NCBI GenBank assembly: GCA_044225795.1
Contig: JBGAIF010000001.1
Coordinates: forward strand, 806,001 to 870,000
Source: Nemorincola sp044225795
GTDB lineage: Bacteria > Bacteroidota > Bacteroidia > Chitinophagales > Chitinophagaceae
Length of the DNA stretch: 64,000 nucleotides
Reading direction: 5' to 3'
Both the position numbers and the translations under genes were made by a program. The stretch's first letter is position 1. Each line of letters begins with the position of its first letter. Of this stretch, positions 44,751 through 53,070 are shown one piece after another. Below the pieces are notes generated by a model. That model saw only the letters and a list, made by a program, of their open reading frames with translations, was not told the origin of the DNA and made no database searches.

Positions 44751-45932
44751 ATGGGAAGTGTAAATATTACATTGGCGAACGGCCAACTTGGCGGAACGCT
44801 GCAAACAAATGACGGGATCACCGGCCTGGTATTGACCGGGGCTTCTGAGGCGGGAGGATATGCTGCAGGAACGCCGATACTTGTGACCAGTCTTGCAGAT
44901 GTGACTGCCGCAGGTATTACGGAGACAAATAATCCGTTTGCAATAAAACAATTGAGGGAATTCTATAACCAGGCAGGCAATGGCGCTCAATTATACCTGA
45001 TGCTGGTGCCGGACACCATGACAGTAGAGCAGATGGCTGATGCGACCAACGCGAATGGCGCGAGGAAGCTATTAGACCTCGCTGCCGGAAAAATAAAGGT
45101 GCTGGGTATCCTTAGCGACGATGTAGCTGTTGGCGCAGCCGTAGGTACCATAACAGTGACAAACGGGCTCAATGCAGATGTGGCTACCGCAGCCGGTAAT
45201 ATGAAAGTTTTAGCAGCTGAGTATTTCCATGCTGAAAAACCATTCAGGGCAGTGATAGGTGGTACATCATATAGCGGTACCCCATCTGCTCTGACTGACC
45301 AAACAACCGGTGATAACAGCAGAACTTCCATATTGATAGGTGATACAGAACCGGGAGTGTCGGCCTGTGTCGGCCTGTTGCTGGGGGTTATTTCCGCCAT
45401 ACCCGTGCAGCGAAAGATCAGCAGAGTAAGGAGCGGATCTCTGACGAATACAGTAGCCTGCCTGGGCACAGACGCAGTAGAGACAGTAGGAGCCGGCAAC
45501 CTGGGGACAATAGCCGGAAAGGGCTATGTGACATTCATCACATATCCTAACGTAAGTGGTTATTTCTTCAGCGGCGATCCTACACTAACGGCTCCAACTG
45601 ATGACTACTGTATGCTGGCAAGAGGCAGGGTAATAGACAAGGTGCATATACTGGCCTATACCACATTTGTACAAGAAGTGGATGATGAAGTGCCGGTTAA
45701 TGATGACGGGACGATGGACGCAGGTTTCTGTAAATGGCTCAGCCAGCAGATAGTGAACCAGGTGAACAATACGATGACCGCCAACAAGGAGATCAGCTCT
45801 GTAAGTTGTTTTATAGACCCGGCACAGAACATACTCAGCACCAATCAATTGAATGTGCAATTGAGAGTGATACCAGTGGGGTATGCCACCGAAATAGAAA
45901 TAAACCTTGGTTTCCAGAACCCTAACGCGTAA
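44751..45932 (+). CDS. Contractile tail sheath protein, DUF2586-like (393 aa)
   Basis: It resembles the DUF2586 type of phage tail sheath. Signs are an N-terminal GITGLVLTGAS, the NNPFAIKQLREFYNQAGNGAQLYL pattern seen in sheaths of Bacteroidota phages, a central variable beta-sandwich, VSACVGLLLGVISAIPVQRKISRVRSG, ILAYTTFVQEVDDEVPVN and a C-terminal strand VGYATEIEINLGF that would clip neighbouring subunits together. The sheath contracts to drive the tube through a membrane. It is followed at once by the tube gene, the usual order for contractile systems. Confidence 0.85.
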   Translation: MGSVNITLANGQLGGTLQTNDGITGLVLTGASEAGGYAAGTPILVTSLADVTAAGITETNNPFAIKQLREFYNQAGNGAQLYLMLVPDTMTVEQMADATNANGARKLLDLAAGKIKVLGILSDDVAVGAAVGTITVTNGLNADVATAAGNMKVLAAEYFHAEKPFRAVIGGTSYSGTPSALTDQTTGDNSRTSILIGDTEPGVSACVGLLLGVISAIPVQRKISRVRSGSLTNTVACLGTDAVETVGAGNLGTIAGKGYVTFITYPNVSGYFFSGDPTLTAPTDDYCMLARGRVIDKVHILAYTTFVQEVDDEVPVNDDGTMDAGFCKWLSQQIVNQVNNTMTANKEISSVSCFIDPAQNILSTNQLNVQLRVIPVGYATEIEINLGFQNPNA

Positions 45933-45964
45933 AAAAATTATTTGTAACCAATAAAACAATAACA

Positions 45965-46396
45965 ATGCCATCAATAGCATTTTTTGATAGTAAGGACTGT
46001 GAATGGGCTGATATGACTGTAATGTTTGCCGGATCACCATTGACCAAGATACGAGGCCTTAAATACAAGGCATCTAAAGACAAGCAACTACTGCATGCTG
46101 CCGGTGACGAGCCTATCAGCATACAAAGTGGTAACCGAACATATGAAGGCCAGATAAAGGTATTAAAAGGTGCTATAGATGATATGAACCGAGCCGCAAT
46201 TGCCGCAGGTGGAGATGATATCCTCGATATGCGTTTTGATATTGTGATCACCTATAAGCCAAAGGGTACCAGGCCGCTTCAGACAGATACGTTGGTAGGA
46301 GTGGAGGTGAAGGATTTTGAGAAGGGCTGGGAGCAAGGAGCCAAAAACATGGATGTATCGCTACCGATCATCTTTATGAAACTGATCACAGAATAA
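45965..46396 (+). CDS. Tail tube protein (143 aa)
   Basis: A small beta-rich protein whose length and place directly after the sheath fit the inner tube of a contractile tail. Recognisable stretches are IAFFDSKDCEWADMTVMFAG, RGLKYKASKDKQLLHAAGDE and IQSGNRTYEGQIKVLKGAID, with a C-terminal VEVKDFEKGWEQGAKNMDVS. Such proteins form stacked hexamers inside the sheath. Assignment rests on this pattern and on gene order; fold prediction would settle it. Confidence 0.8.
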   Translation: MPSIAFFDSKDCEWADMTVMFAGSPLTKIRGLKYKASKDKQLLHAAGDEPISIQSGNRTYEGQIKVLKGAIDDMNRAAIAAGGDDILDMRFDIVITYKPKGTRPLQTDTLVGVEVKDFEKGWEQGAKNMDVSLPIIFMKLITE

Positions 46397-46407
46397 AAAA
46401 AGAGACA

Positions 46408-46728
46408 ATGACAAATACAAATGAACGCAAAGGGCAAGCAACGGAAGCCCAGATAGTTGAGTGGAAAGCAAAACACAAATATGGTATATATGCCATAGAG
46501 GTGGACGGGCACGTTGCCTATTTCAAAAATCCGGGCAGACATGAGATCAACTGCGCGATGAGTAAGGCTGACAGGGACAAAGCACTGGATATATTTGAAG
46601 AGCTGGCAGCAATCACATTCCTGGGAGGGAGTGAAGAAATACTGAAAGACGATCAGATGTTCATTGGCGCAAGCCGGGAGCTGAAAGAGAAGCTTGATGG
46701 TAAGAAAGCAACGTTGGTAAACTTATAG
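46408..46728 (+). CDS. Tail assembly chaperone, short form (106 aa)
   Basis: A 106-residue protein (WKAKHKYGIYAIEVDGHVAY, INCAMSKADRDKALDIFEEL) between tube and tape-measure candidate, the position of phage tail assembly chaperones such as lambda G or Mu-type gp41. Such proteins coat the tape measure. The stop TAG at 46726 is followed by an open -1 frame with no normal start codon, so a longer form made by frameshifting is expected. A slip-site candidate and GC-rich hairpin overlap the end of this gene. Confidence 0.75.
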   Translation: MTNTNERKGQATEAQIVEWKAKHKYGIYAIEVDGHVAYFKNPGRHEINCAMSKADRDKALDIFEELAAITFLGGSEEILKDDQMFIGASRELKEKLDGKKATLVNL

Positions 46729-46760
46729 AGGGGTCGCGCGGCGGACCTGCGCACGATCCC
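46719..46760 (+). promoter_or_regulatory. Candidate -1 programmed frameshift signal
   Basis: A AAC TTA (46719-46725) lies in the zero frame just before the stop TAG (46726-46728). It is not a perfect X XXY YYZ heptamer: the first codon can re-pair as AAA, the second would become CTT. Four bases after it a strong stem-loop begins: GGGGTC (46730-46735) pairs GATCCC (46755-46760) with one G-T, and GCGC (46736-46739) pairs GCGC (46749-46752), with a 9-base loop and a 2-base bulge. Confidence 0.65.
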
Positions 46761-46898
46761 GTAGGATATCTTGAGACCATTCTTGAGTATTATTTACCAG
46801 GATTGGATCACTGGTCACTTAATGATGAAGAGTTTGCTCGAAAACTCGCACATTTAAGGTATATCATAGAAGAGCAAAGGGGTAAGATCAGGTATTAA
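46722..46898 (+). CDS. Tail chaperone -1 frame extension (about 58 aa)
   Basis: The -1 frame relative to the chaperone is open from 46704 to the TAA at 46896 and codes a plausible helical segment (DPVGYLETILEYYLPGLDHW, FARKLAHLRYIIEEQRGKIRY). Between 46704 and 46800 it has no ATG, GTG or TTG in frame; the first is TTG 46803 in the middle of a conserved-looking helix. Slipping at 46720 would give a fusion of about 163 residues, like lambda GT or the Mu-type chaperone pair. Its last 11 bases overlap the 3' end of the SHOCT gene on the other strand. Confidence 0.65.
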   Translation, partial: LIEGSRGGPAHDPVGYLETILEYYLPGLDHWSLNDEEFARKLAHLRYIIEEQRGKIRY

Positions 46899-47313
46899 GC
46901 AATTTATCTTTCTGTGCATTAAACTCATCTTCTGAAATTACTCCTTCTTTTTTGAGCTCATTGAGTTTGTGCAATTCATCAGCAACCGAAGCCGTCATCG
47001 CATTACCGCCTCCGGTAAGCTCCATCATCCTGCTTTTGTATTCTTCATCCTTGATCTTCGGAGAATTGAACGCAATCAAAACACCAACTAAAGGGGATAA
47101 CAGGAAGGACCATAAGAAAGCGTTAGAAAACCCGATTTTCCGTTCTTTTCCGATTCCTCCCACCACAAGAGACAGGATGACATTTGAAATAACCAATTTC
47201 TTCCAGAAGACATCAACAGAAGAAAAAAATGCAAATACTGCAACGATGATACAAAATATGATGATCAGGGACGAGGAGTCTTTTTTCTCTTTGAGTTGTT
47301 CTTGTTGATCCAT
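46888..47313 (-). CDS. Membrane protein with C-terminal SHOCT domain (141 aa)
   Basis: The only gene of the block on the opposite strand. It has two or three hydrophobic segments (SLIIIFCIIVAVFAFF, LVISNVILSLVVGGI, AFLWSFLLSPLVGVLIAF) and a C-terminal SHOCT-type helical hairpin (ELHKLNELKKEGVISEDEFN, then KDKLL). SHOCT domains are short oligomerisation or interaction modules, often at the end of membrane proteins. It interrupts the tail operon between the chaperone and the tape-measure candidate, so the later genes probably need their own promoter or read-through. It is either a late insertion or a regulatory or immunity-like passenger; nothing proves either. Confidence 0.8.
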   Translation of the reverse strand: MDQQEQLKEKKDSSSLIIIFCIIVAVFAFFSSVDVFWKKLVISNVILSLVVGGIGKERKIGFSNAFLWSFLLSPLVGVLIAFNSPKIKDEEYKSRMMELTGGGNAMTASVADELHKLNELKKEGVISEDEFNAQKDKLLNT

Positions 47314-47384
47314 GCTTTCAGGTGGTATTTAATCATTGGTAGCAAAATACAAATATTAAAGAAAAAAAGAAACCCCGAACAATT

Positions 47385-48671
47385 ATGTATGACGAATACC
47401 AATTTTATGGCACCGAGTTAACTGCATTAATAGGCAATATGTTGGATCTACGGGAGACCATTTCCAGGTGTTGTGAGCTGATATCCGATCATCCGGCTTT
47501 TCAAAAAAATGAATCAATACGGAGATGGAACGTTTTAGCAGACCGCATTGAAGATGAGAAGGGCTCAGAAGAGAAAGACCCTAAAAATACATCCGCCTTT
47601 TCCGGGGATTTTTCGGGGTTCGTGACCAAGGCAGTAGGATTATCTGAAAGCATTGATAAAACGACGGAGTCGATAGGTAAAGCAACCGGCCATTTGAGCA
47701 CTTTCCAAAAGGTGATAGGAGGTGTCAGCGTGGCAGCAAACAATGTACCACGAATATTGAACATATTACCCACTATTGATACGAATGAGGACAGTTCAGG
47801 ATTACTGAAAAGATTGACCGGGCTGGTAGATATAGGATTTGGAGTAGTGGATATATATGGTAAGTATGGTTGGACCGGACTTATTCCTGAAGTAGGTGCA
47901 TTAATAATGGCTGGCAATATATGGGAGCAATCATATGATAAAGCATTAAAAAGAAAGATGAAGCAGGATGTCGAGGACGCGCGGAAAAATCTGATGACGT
48001 TTGAAATGAGCGGGAATGAGGCTGACTCCTATGTTAAGACTATACATAAATGGGCGCAAAAACCGCAGGAGTCATGGCGCTTTTCATACGATCCGGTCAA
48101 AGAGAATGTGAAATTATTTGGCAGTGGTGCTTATGATCTAAGTACACAGTTGCCGTACCAGGTTGCTGATCAGTTAAATATCAGATCAAATGTCCCCCCT
48201 CACCTTGCAGAGAGGCAACCGGATCATTTTGTGGTGGAAAAAAGCTATATGGAACGAACGTTCGATATACAACAACAACTGCGGAACGCGGCATACAATG
48301 GCGGACGTGAGCGGTTCGATGAAAAAGTATTGCAATTGGTCACTAAAGCGAAGAGCTATGACAATGCTCATCACACAAATACGATAAAGGAGACTGAAGC
48401 TGCAGTAAAAGAATCACTTTACTATGTTTTACACGGAGCAAACGATCATAAGACCTTGTTTGATGTTAACCCTATAAGAGATGCCGGTGCTACACGGCAG
48501 GAGACTGCCCGTCAGGGGGGATCCGCGAAGATCTCAATCAACATTAATAGGCCTTTGATTGGCAGCTTCTCAATAAATGTGAAAAACGGGAGTGACGGGT
48601 TAAAGGATTTTAAGCAAAAAGTGGAGGAAGTGTTACTTGAAATTTTGAACGAGGCAAATACAATTCGTTAG
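47385..48671 (+). CDS. Probable tape-measure protein of the tail element (428 aa)
   Basis: Assigned by position, after the chaperone and before the baseplate genes, and by character: largely helical, with a low-complexity central part (SIDKTTESIGKATGHLSTF, then VIGGVSVAANNVPRILNILP) and a hydrophobic stretch (GWTGLIPEVGALIMAGNIW) as in tape-measure proteins. If tail length follows the usual 1.5 Angstrom per residue, the tail would be only about 60 nm, short for a myophage and in the range of small contractile particles. The C-terminal 60 residues (SAKISININRPLIGSFSINV) look like a separate folded module. No family was recognised directly. Confidence 0.55.
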   Translation: MYDEYQFYGTELTALIGNMLDLRETISRCCELISDHPAFQKNESIRRWNVLADRIEDEKGSEEKDPKNTSAFSGDFSGFVTKAVGLSESIDKTTESIGKATGHLSTFQKVIGGVSVAANNVPRILNILPTIDTNEDSSGLLKRLTGLVDIGFGVVDIYGKYGWTGLIPEVGALIMAGNIWEQSYDKALKRKMKQDVEDARKNLMTFEMSGNEADSYVKTIHKWAQKPQESWRFSYDPVKENVKLFGSGAYDLSTQLPYQVADQLNIRSNVPPHLAERQPDHFVVEKSYMERTFDIQQQLRNAAYNGGRERFDEKVLQLVTKAKSYDNAHHTNTIKETEAAVKESLYYVLHGANDHKTLFDVNPIRDAGATRQETARQGGSAKISININRPLIGSFSINVKNGSDGLKDFKQKVEEVLLEILNEANTIR

Positions 48672-48674
48672 CAT

Positions 48675-49337
48675 ATGGCAGATATATCATTCAGTTTATC
48701 CGATCTCTTTCAACAAACATTTGGGTATAAGACCCAGGCATTTGATCCGGATTTTTCTTCTGGAGAAAACGAAATGTTACATACGAGACAGGGCCAGGGA
48801 TCCTTTGGTTCACCATTGTATGCCGAGGACGCATTCGGTATGGAATACTTTATGCCCGTCACAATCACTTACCCGGATACGACCGCATTACCAGAGACTC
48901 CCAATGGTATACCCTTTTCAGCCGGGACGGAGACTCTGACTATTCTGAAAAAGTGGAATCTGCCGTATCCCGTAGTGTCCATAAACAGCAGGAAGACAGT
49001 AATAGAGACCCCTTTGACAGAAAGAAGAGGGACCGTAAAGGAAATGGTAAATATCCAGGATTATGAGATCATTGTTAAGGGGTTCATTGTAGGAAAGCCG
49101 AATAGTTTCCCGGAAGAAGATCTTGTGACACTAAGAACCGTTTATGAGCAGAACACACCGGTAGCAATCAGATGCCCGATTACCGACATTTTTTTGCTAA
49201 GGCCAGGCAGAAACGGAAGTGACCAAGTTGTTATTACGGACCTCAGGTTTCCTTCACTGACCGGAGTAAAGAATGTAAGGCCATATGAGCTAAGAATGAT
49301 AAGTGATGAACCTTTTAACTTGATATCTATAGCATAA
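48675..49337 (+). CDS. Baseplate-associated protein, DUF6046-like (220 aa)
   Basis: It resembles a family of phage baseplate proteins from Bacteroidota that lies between tape measure and hub; I recall it as DUF6046. Marks are DLFQQTFGYKTQAF, FGMEYFMPVTITYPDTT, IETPLTERRGTVKEMVNIQDYEIIVKGF, FPEEDLVTLRTVYEQNTPVAI and GVKNVRPYELRMISDEPFNL. The last pattern is like the tube-initiator or LysM-adaptor proteins of contractile systems. Its stop shares a base with the next start (TAATG), so the hub is translationally coupled. The role in joining tube and hub is inference. Confidence 0.68.
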   Translation: MADISFSLSDLFQQTFGYKTQAFDPDFSSGENEMLHTRQGQGSFGSPLYAEDAFGMEYFMPVTITYPDTTALPETPNGIPFSAGTETLTILKKWNLPYPVVSINSRKTVIETPLTERRGTVKEMVNIQDYEIIVKGFIVGKPNSFPEEDLVTLRTVYEQNTPVAIRCPITDIFLLRPGRNGSDQVVITDLRFPSLTGVKNVRPYELRMISDEPFNLISIA

Positions 49338-50359
49338 TGTTTGTATTGAATAGCGATATTACAATTGGTCAATTCCGCTTTTCCGGTGTTCTTGAAGTAA
49401 AAATAAAGCGGAGCATACACAGCGTTGTTGAGCTTGCAACAATAAAAGTACCTGCAATTGCGAAAGTTGTCAGAAACGGAAGGCAAGACATCTCGAATAT
49501 TGTAACCGGAAAGCAATTTAAAGAAGGAGACAAAGTATTGATCAAGCTAGGGTACAATGGTAACCTCAAAACCGAGTTCTCGGGTTTCGTGCGAAGCATT
49601 GATCAGAATATGCCACTTACAATCCAGAGTGAAGGGTATAGCTGGTTGTTGAGAAGAGTCGCCATAAACAGATTTGAGAACTCTGTTTCAGTAAAGAGTT
49701 TACTGGAGAATATCGTTTCAGAGTTGCCGGGAGAAGAGAAGCTGTCAGTGATATGCGAAAACGTCGGTAACCTGTGCAATATAGACCTTGCCAATCATTC
49801 AGGATTTGACGTCATTCAGGATGTTCTTAAATATACAGACGGAGGGCTTCAATGTTTTTTCCTTCATCCGGAATTGCTATGGTGTGGCTACATATATAAG
49901 GCATATGCTAATGGCCATGATATCCTAGACATTGGAAATGTTGATTACAGATTGGGTTACAATATTCCTGAAGAAAACGCGCTGAGCCTCGGGGAAGCAA
50001 GTGTTGGCCCTGTGCAAGTAAAATATAACAAGAAACTGTCCGATGGCCGTATTATTAACGCAACAGCAGGAGATGCAAGGTTTACTTATGTTCATAACCG
50101 GCTGTTGAATCATATTCAGGATGCTGGTTTTCTGAAAAAATTAGCAGAAGAAAAAGCGACTAGTTTGAATTACAGAGGCTACGAAGGATTCATTTCTACT
50201 TTTCTTGAGCCGTATGTATGCCCTGGCTACGTGGCAAGAGTGCAAGATGATATTCACATAGAAAGAAGTGGCAGATACCTTGTTGAGAGTACCGAACTCA
50301 CATTTGGCGTCAATGGTGCCAGAAGAAAAATAGAATTAGGGATACGATTAGACCAGTAG
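49337..50359 (+). CDS. Baseplate hub protein, gp27/gpD-like (340 aa)
   Basis: Length, place and pattern fit the trimeric hub on which the tail tube sits: SDITIGQFRFSGVLEVKIKR, GDKVLIKLGYNGNLKTEFSG, SVKSLLENIVSELPGEEKLS and a C-terminal FLEPYVCPGYVARVQDD then RYLVESTELTFGVNGARRKI. Hubs of phages and related injection systems carry two tube-like barrels separated by an insertion, which fits the repeated beta patterns here. It is coupled to the upstream gene by TAATG and followed after five bases by the spike gene, as expected for hub and spike. Confidence 0.75.
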   Translation: MFVLNSDITIGQFRFSGVLEVKIKRSIHSVVELATIKVPAIAKVVRNGRQDISNIVTGKQFKEGDKVLIKLGYNGNLKTEFSGFVRSIDQNMPLTIQSEGYSWLLRRVAINRFENSVSVKSLLENIVSELPGEEKLSVICENVGNLCNIDLANHSGFDVIQDVLKYTDGGLQCFFLHPELLWCGYIYKAYANGHDILDIGNVDYRLGYNIPEENALSLGEASVGPVQVKYNKKLSDGRIINATAGDARFTYVHNRLLNHIQDAGFLKKLAEEKATSLNYRGYEGFISTFLEPYVCPGYVARVQDDIHIERSGRYLVESTELTFGVNGARRKIELGIRLDQ

Positions 50360-50364
50360 GAAGA

Positions 50365-50916
50365 ATGAGCAAGAATTCAGAGAAAATACGAAACGGGATT
50401 ATCAGCCTGTCAACAAAACCCTATGAGATCATTAGCGGCACTGTTGTAGCAGGCAGTATAGATGAGCGTCTTTATACAATGAGTGTAGCAATAAGTAATG
50501 GTAGTAGTATAATCAATGGTGTTATCTTAAATACAATAAGTGGTGAATCTAAAGGTCTGTTCGTAATCCCAAAGGATAATAGCCATGTAATCATTGGGAG
50601 CACAGATGGAACGGGCGAGTGGACACTTCTGAAGGTAAGCGAGATAGAGAAGCTGACTGTCGTAACTGAAAAAGTAAAATTCGAAATAGATGACAATGGT
50701 GTAGAGATGCAAAATGACAATCTGGCGTTTAGCATGGGTGACTTATCATTTAAGATCAAGTCAGGAAGTGAAAGCCTATATAAAATATTGCAGGACCTGA
50801 TCAAAGCTTTGACACTACTGACTGTAAATACGCCGAGTGGTGTCAGTGCGGTTCCTAACAATGTTGCAGACTTTACGACATTACTTACACGCCTCGACAA
50901 TTTACTGAGCGCATAA
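50365..50916 (+). CDS. Baseplate spike protein, gpV-like (183 aa)
   Basis: A small OB-fold plus beta-prism type protein. Residues about 20-95 form the OB-like part (ISGTVVAGSIDERLYTMSVA, GLFVIPKDNSHVIIGSTDG), followed by short stacked strands (EKLTVVTEKVKFEIDDNGVE, LAFSMGDLSFKIKSGS) and a helical end. This is the layout of gpV/gp5-like spikes without a lysozyme domain. No metal-binding tip motif (HxH) is seen and no PAAR gene is adjacent, so the membrane-piercing tip is unclear. Confidence 0.65.
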   Translation: MSKNSEKIRNGIISLSTKPYEIISGTVVAGSIDERLYTMSVAISNGSSIINGVILNTISGESKGLFVIPKDNSHVIIGSTDGTGEWTLLKVSEIEKLTVVTEKVKFEIDDNGVEMQNDNLAFSMGDLSFKIKSGSESLYKILQDLIKALTLLTVNTPSGVSAVPNNVADFTTLLTRLDNLLSA

Positions 50917-50927
50917 AACCCGAATAT

Positions 50928-51227
50928 ATGGCAAAGCAAATGATAGATATTTCATTAGATGATATTGAAGACCTGGAGATCGTTGGCGGGGATTTCATTA
51001 TGAGAGAATCGACAGGACAGCATCAACGACAGTTGATCCTTAATAATAACGGAGACTTCAAACAATATCCGGCGTCAGGTGTCGGAGCATTCAATTACCT
51101 CGACGATGAAAACTACCAGGAATTAACCAGGAAGATAACAACGGAATTCGTCAGGGACGGCATGGATGTGAAAGGTATCAGAATTGCCGGAAGTGGAACC
51201 ATAAGAAGTAATGCCTACTATCTATAA
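50928..51227 (+). CDS. Baseplate wedge protein, gp25/W-like (99 aa)
   Basis: Resembles the gp25 family, the small conserved wedge component that anchors sheath and baseplate in contractile systems. It begins with IDISLDDIEDLEIVGGDFIM, then STGQHQRQLILNNNGDFKQYP and YLDDENYQELTRKITTEFVRDG, with a charged strand at the end. The E-x-x-R-type core that links gp25 to gp6 and the sheath may be the TRKITTEF segment, but I cannot place it surely. It ends 13 bases before the LysM gene, in the usual order before the J-type wedge. Confidence 0.65.
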   Translation: MAKQMIDISLDDIEDLEIVGGDFIMRESTGQHQRQLILNNNGDFKQYPASGVGAFNYLDDENYQELTRKITTEFVRDGMDVKGIRIAGSGTIRSNAYYL

Positions 51228-51240
51228 CTCAAATACAGCT

Positions 51241-52221
51241 ATGAAAAAGCAGATAATCACTAAGCCCAATCAAAGCCTGCAGGATATAGTGTTGCAGTGT
51301 ACCGGTTCATTAGAAAATGCGATGCAGTTTTGTATTGACAATGATATTGCGCTGACAGATATACCAACTGTAGGTGATGTTTATTCCATTCCTAGCGAGA
51401 GCGAATCATTCAGTAATGCGGTATTGACCTATTTAAGTGATAACGGCATCACTGTGGGTACATTGGGAAATGATGTACCGGTACCGCCCCCGCCTCCCCC
51501 GTTGAATATGCTGGTGGTACTGAAGCCCGAGCTGATGGCAAGTTATGCCGGCGCTATACCGCCAAGCACCTTAGGTTATTATCCTATTGCTTTAGATGCG
51601 TCGCCTGGATTTATTAATGTTAATCCCTTGGGTATTACCTATCCGTGGACAAATGAAATGAACTACGAAGACTCGGGCAATATGTATTCGGGCGTATTAC
51701 CCTCATTGACACCGGAAACGGGTGGATCTCCAATGACGGCACAGCATGTCGAATACCATATTCCATGGCCTGGTCCGATGGGAAACATTTATGTATGGAA
51801 TCCTGCAAATGCGGTTAAGACGGTTACATTCGATGATGTTGCCGGAAACAGGGCAAGTTCTTCTCCCGTAATTGTGCTTTTTGACCATAGCGTAGGTATT
51901 TGTGAATATATGATCGCAGATCTGCAGGTTGATTTTGTATCTTCTGACGGCTATACTGCAACATTGCGACTGACAAGAAGCCACGCAACACCAACCAATA
52001 TAAACCTGGTTCCTCCGTATGGTCATCTCGTAATGACCTGGGAACCGACTACGCACTTGCTTTATAACGACCCCGCAAATCCCGGAGATCCGGACATTAA
52101 GTTGATAGATCTTCCTCCCGGCTTTTACACACTAGGTGTGGTGACAAATTATGTAAATGATGTACTTGGTATTACTATGCAGGCGTATAGTATATGCAGG
52201 CAGGTAATACAAATATTCTAA
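51241..52221 (+). CDS. LysM-like baseplate protein with proline linker and unknown C-terminal domain (326 aa)
   Basis: Residues about 3-50 look like the LysM-type domain of small tail proteins (NQSLQDIVLQCTGSLENAMQFC then GDVYSIPSESE), which in phages and injection systems joins tube and hub. A Pro-rich linker (PVPPPPPPLN) follows at about 84-93. The remaining 230 residues are beta-rich, with no family I recognise (YHIPWPGPMGNIYVWN, ASSSPVIVLFDHSVGI, TATLRLTRSHATPTNI). Such an extension on a LysM protein is unusual and could be a baseplate decoration, receptor binder or cargo. The ATG at 51241 is preferred over 51211, which would overlap the gp25-like gene. Confidence 0.6.
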   Translation: MKKQIITKPNQSLQDIVLQCTGSLENAMQFCIDNDIALTDIPTVGDVYSIPSESESFSNAVLTYLSDNGITVGTLGNDVPVPPPPPPLNMLVVLKPELMASYAGAIPPSTLGYYPIALDASPGFINVNPLGITYPWTNEMNYEDSGNMYSGVLPSLTPETGGSPMTAQHVEYHIPWPGPMGNIYVWNPANAVKTVTFDDVAGNRASSSPVIVLFDHSVGICEYMIADLQVDFVSSDGYTATLRLTRSHATPTNINLVPPYGHLVMTWEPTTHLLYNDPANPGDPDIKLIDLPPGFYTLGVVTNYVNDVLGITMQAYSICRQVIQIF

Positions 52222-52231
52222 AACCAAAGAC

Positions 52232-53059
52232 ATGGCAAGAACAATAGCACAAATACAAGCCGGCATAGCCGCCGCAAAAGCAGCAGATAGCACATTGTCC
52301 GGTCTGACGAGTAGCAGCCAGGTGGCTATATGGCAGTTGTGGACATGGGTTGTAGCAACAGCTCAGTGGACACTTGAAAACCTTTTCGAGATACATAAGA
52401 ACGAAGTGACCGGGATAATTCATTCACAGAAGCCGCACACACTGCAATGGTACGTAGAAAAAGCAAAGGCATATCAGAAGGGGGTGCCATTACCCCCGGA
52501 TACAGACGTTTACGATATTGTCCCCCCGGTTATTCCCGGAGTTCTTATAGTTGCTTATGCAGCAGCGGTGGAGCTGACGGGCATTGTGAGGCTGAAAGTG
52601 GCTAAATCAACCGGGGGTACATTAGCAAAACTGGGTGCTGATCTTCCGGCCTTTCAGGGCTATATGAGTAGAGTAAAGGATGCCGGTGTCCGGTTGCAGA
52701 TCACCAGCGATGACCCGGACACATTGCAGCTCGGATTGCATATATTTTATGACCCGCTTATCCTTGACAATACAGGTGCCAGATTGGACGGAACGGCTTT
52801 GAACCCAGTGAAAGATGCAGCAAAGTCATTTCTGGAGAACTTACCATTCAATGGCCTTTTCGTGATCAACTATCTTATCGGTGCGTTACAGAATGTAGAA
52901 GGTGTGAGGATCGCGGAGATAGTTACCGCACAGGCAAAGTATGGCTCCGCCCCCTACACTGCTATCCCGGTAGAGTACTTACCCGATGCAGGGTATATGA
53001 TATTAGACGATACTTATTTTGATACAAACATAACATATACGGCACATGGGCCGATCTAA
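52232..53059 (+). CDS. Baseplate wedge protein, gp6/J-like (275 aa)
   Basis: Resembles the baseplate J/gp6 class: a helical N-terminus (TIAQIQAGIAAAKAADSTLS, VAIWQLWTWVVATAQWTLEN) followed by beta-rich parts and a central insertion (VELTGIVRLKVAKSTGGTLA). The later segments RVKDAGVRLQITSDDPDTLQ and FLENLPFNGLFVINYLIGAL, then VEGVRIAEIV, are typical of the wedge proteins that dimerise around the hub. It follows the gp25 and LysM genes, the common order in contractile tails. The N-terminal part is not like standard gpJ, so this is a divergent member. Confidence 0.68.
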   Translation: MARTIAQIQAGIAAAKAADSTLSGLTSSSQVAIWQLWTWVVATAQWTLENLFEIHKNEVTGIIHSQKPHTLQWYVEKAKAYQKGVPLPPDTDVYDIVPPVIPGVLIVAYAAAVELTGIVRLKVAKSTGGTLAKLGADLPAFQGYMSRVKDAGVRLQITSDDPDTLQLGLHIFYDPLILDNTGARLDGTALNPVKDAAKSFLENLPFNGLFVINYLIGALQNVEGVRIAEIVTAQAKYGSAPYTAIPVEYLPDAGYMILDDTYFDTNITYTAHGPI

Positions 53060-53070
53060 AAAAAACAACT

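Noticed and set aside
46803..46898. Independent small gene starting at TTG 46803 instead of a frameshift extension
   Set aside because: The start would cut a continuous helical segment, and the open frame reaches back to the chaperone end with a hairpin at the junction.
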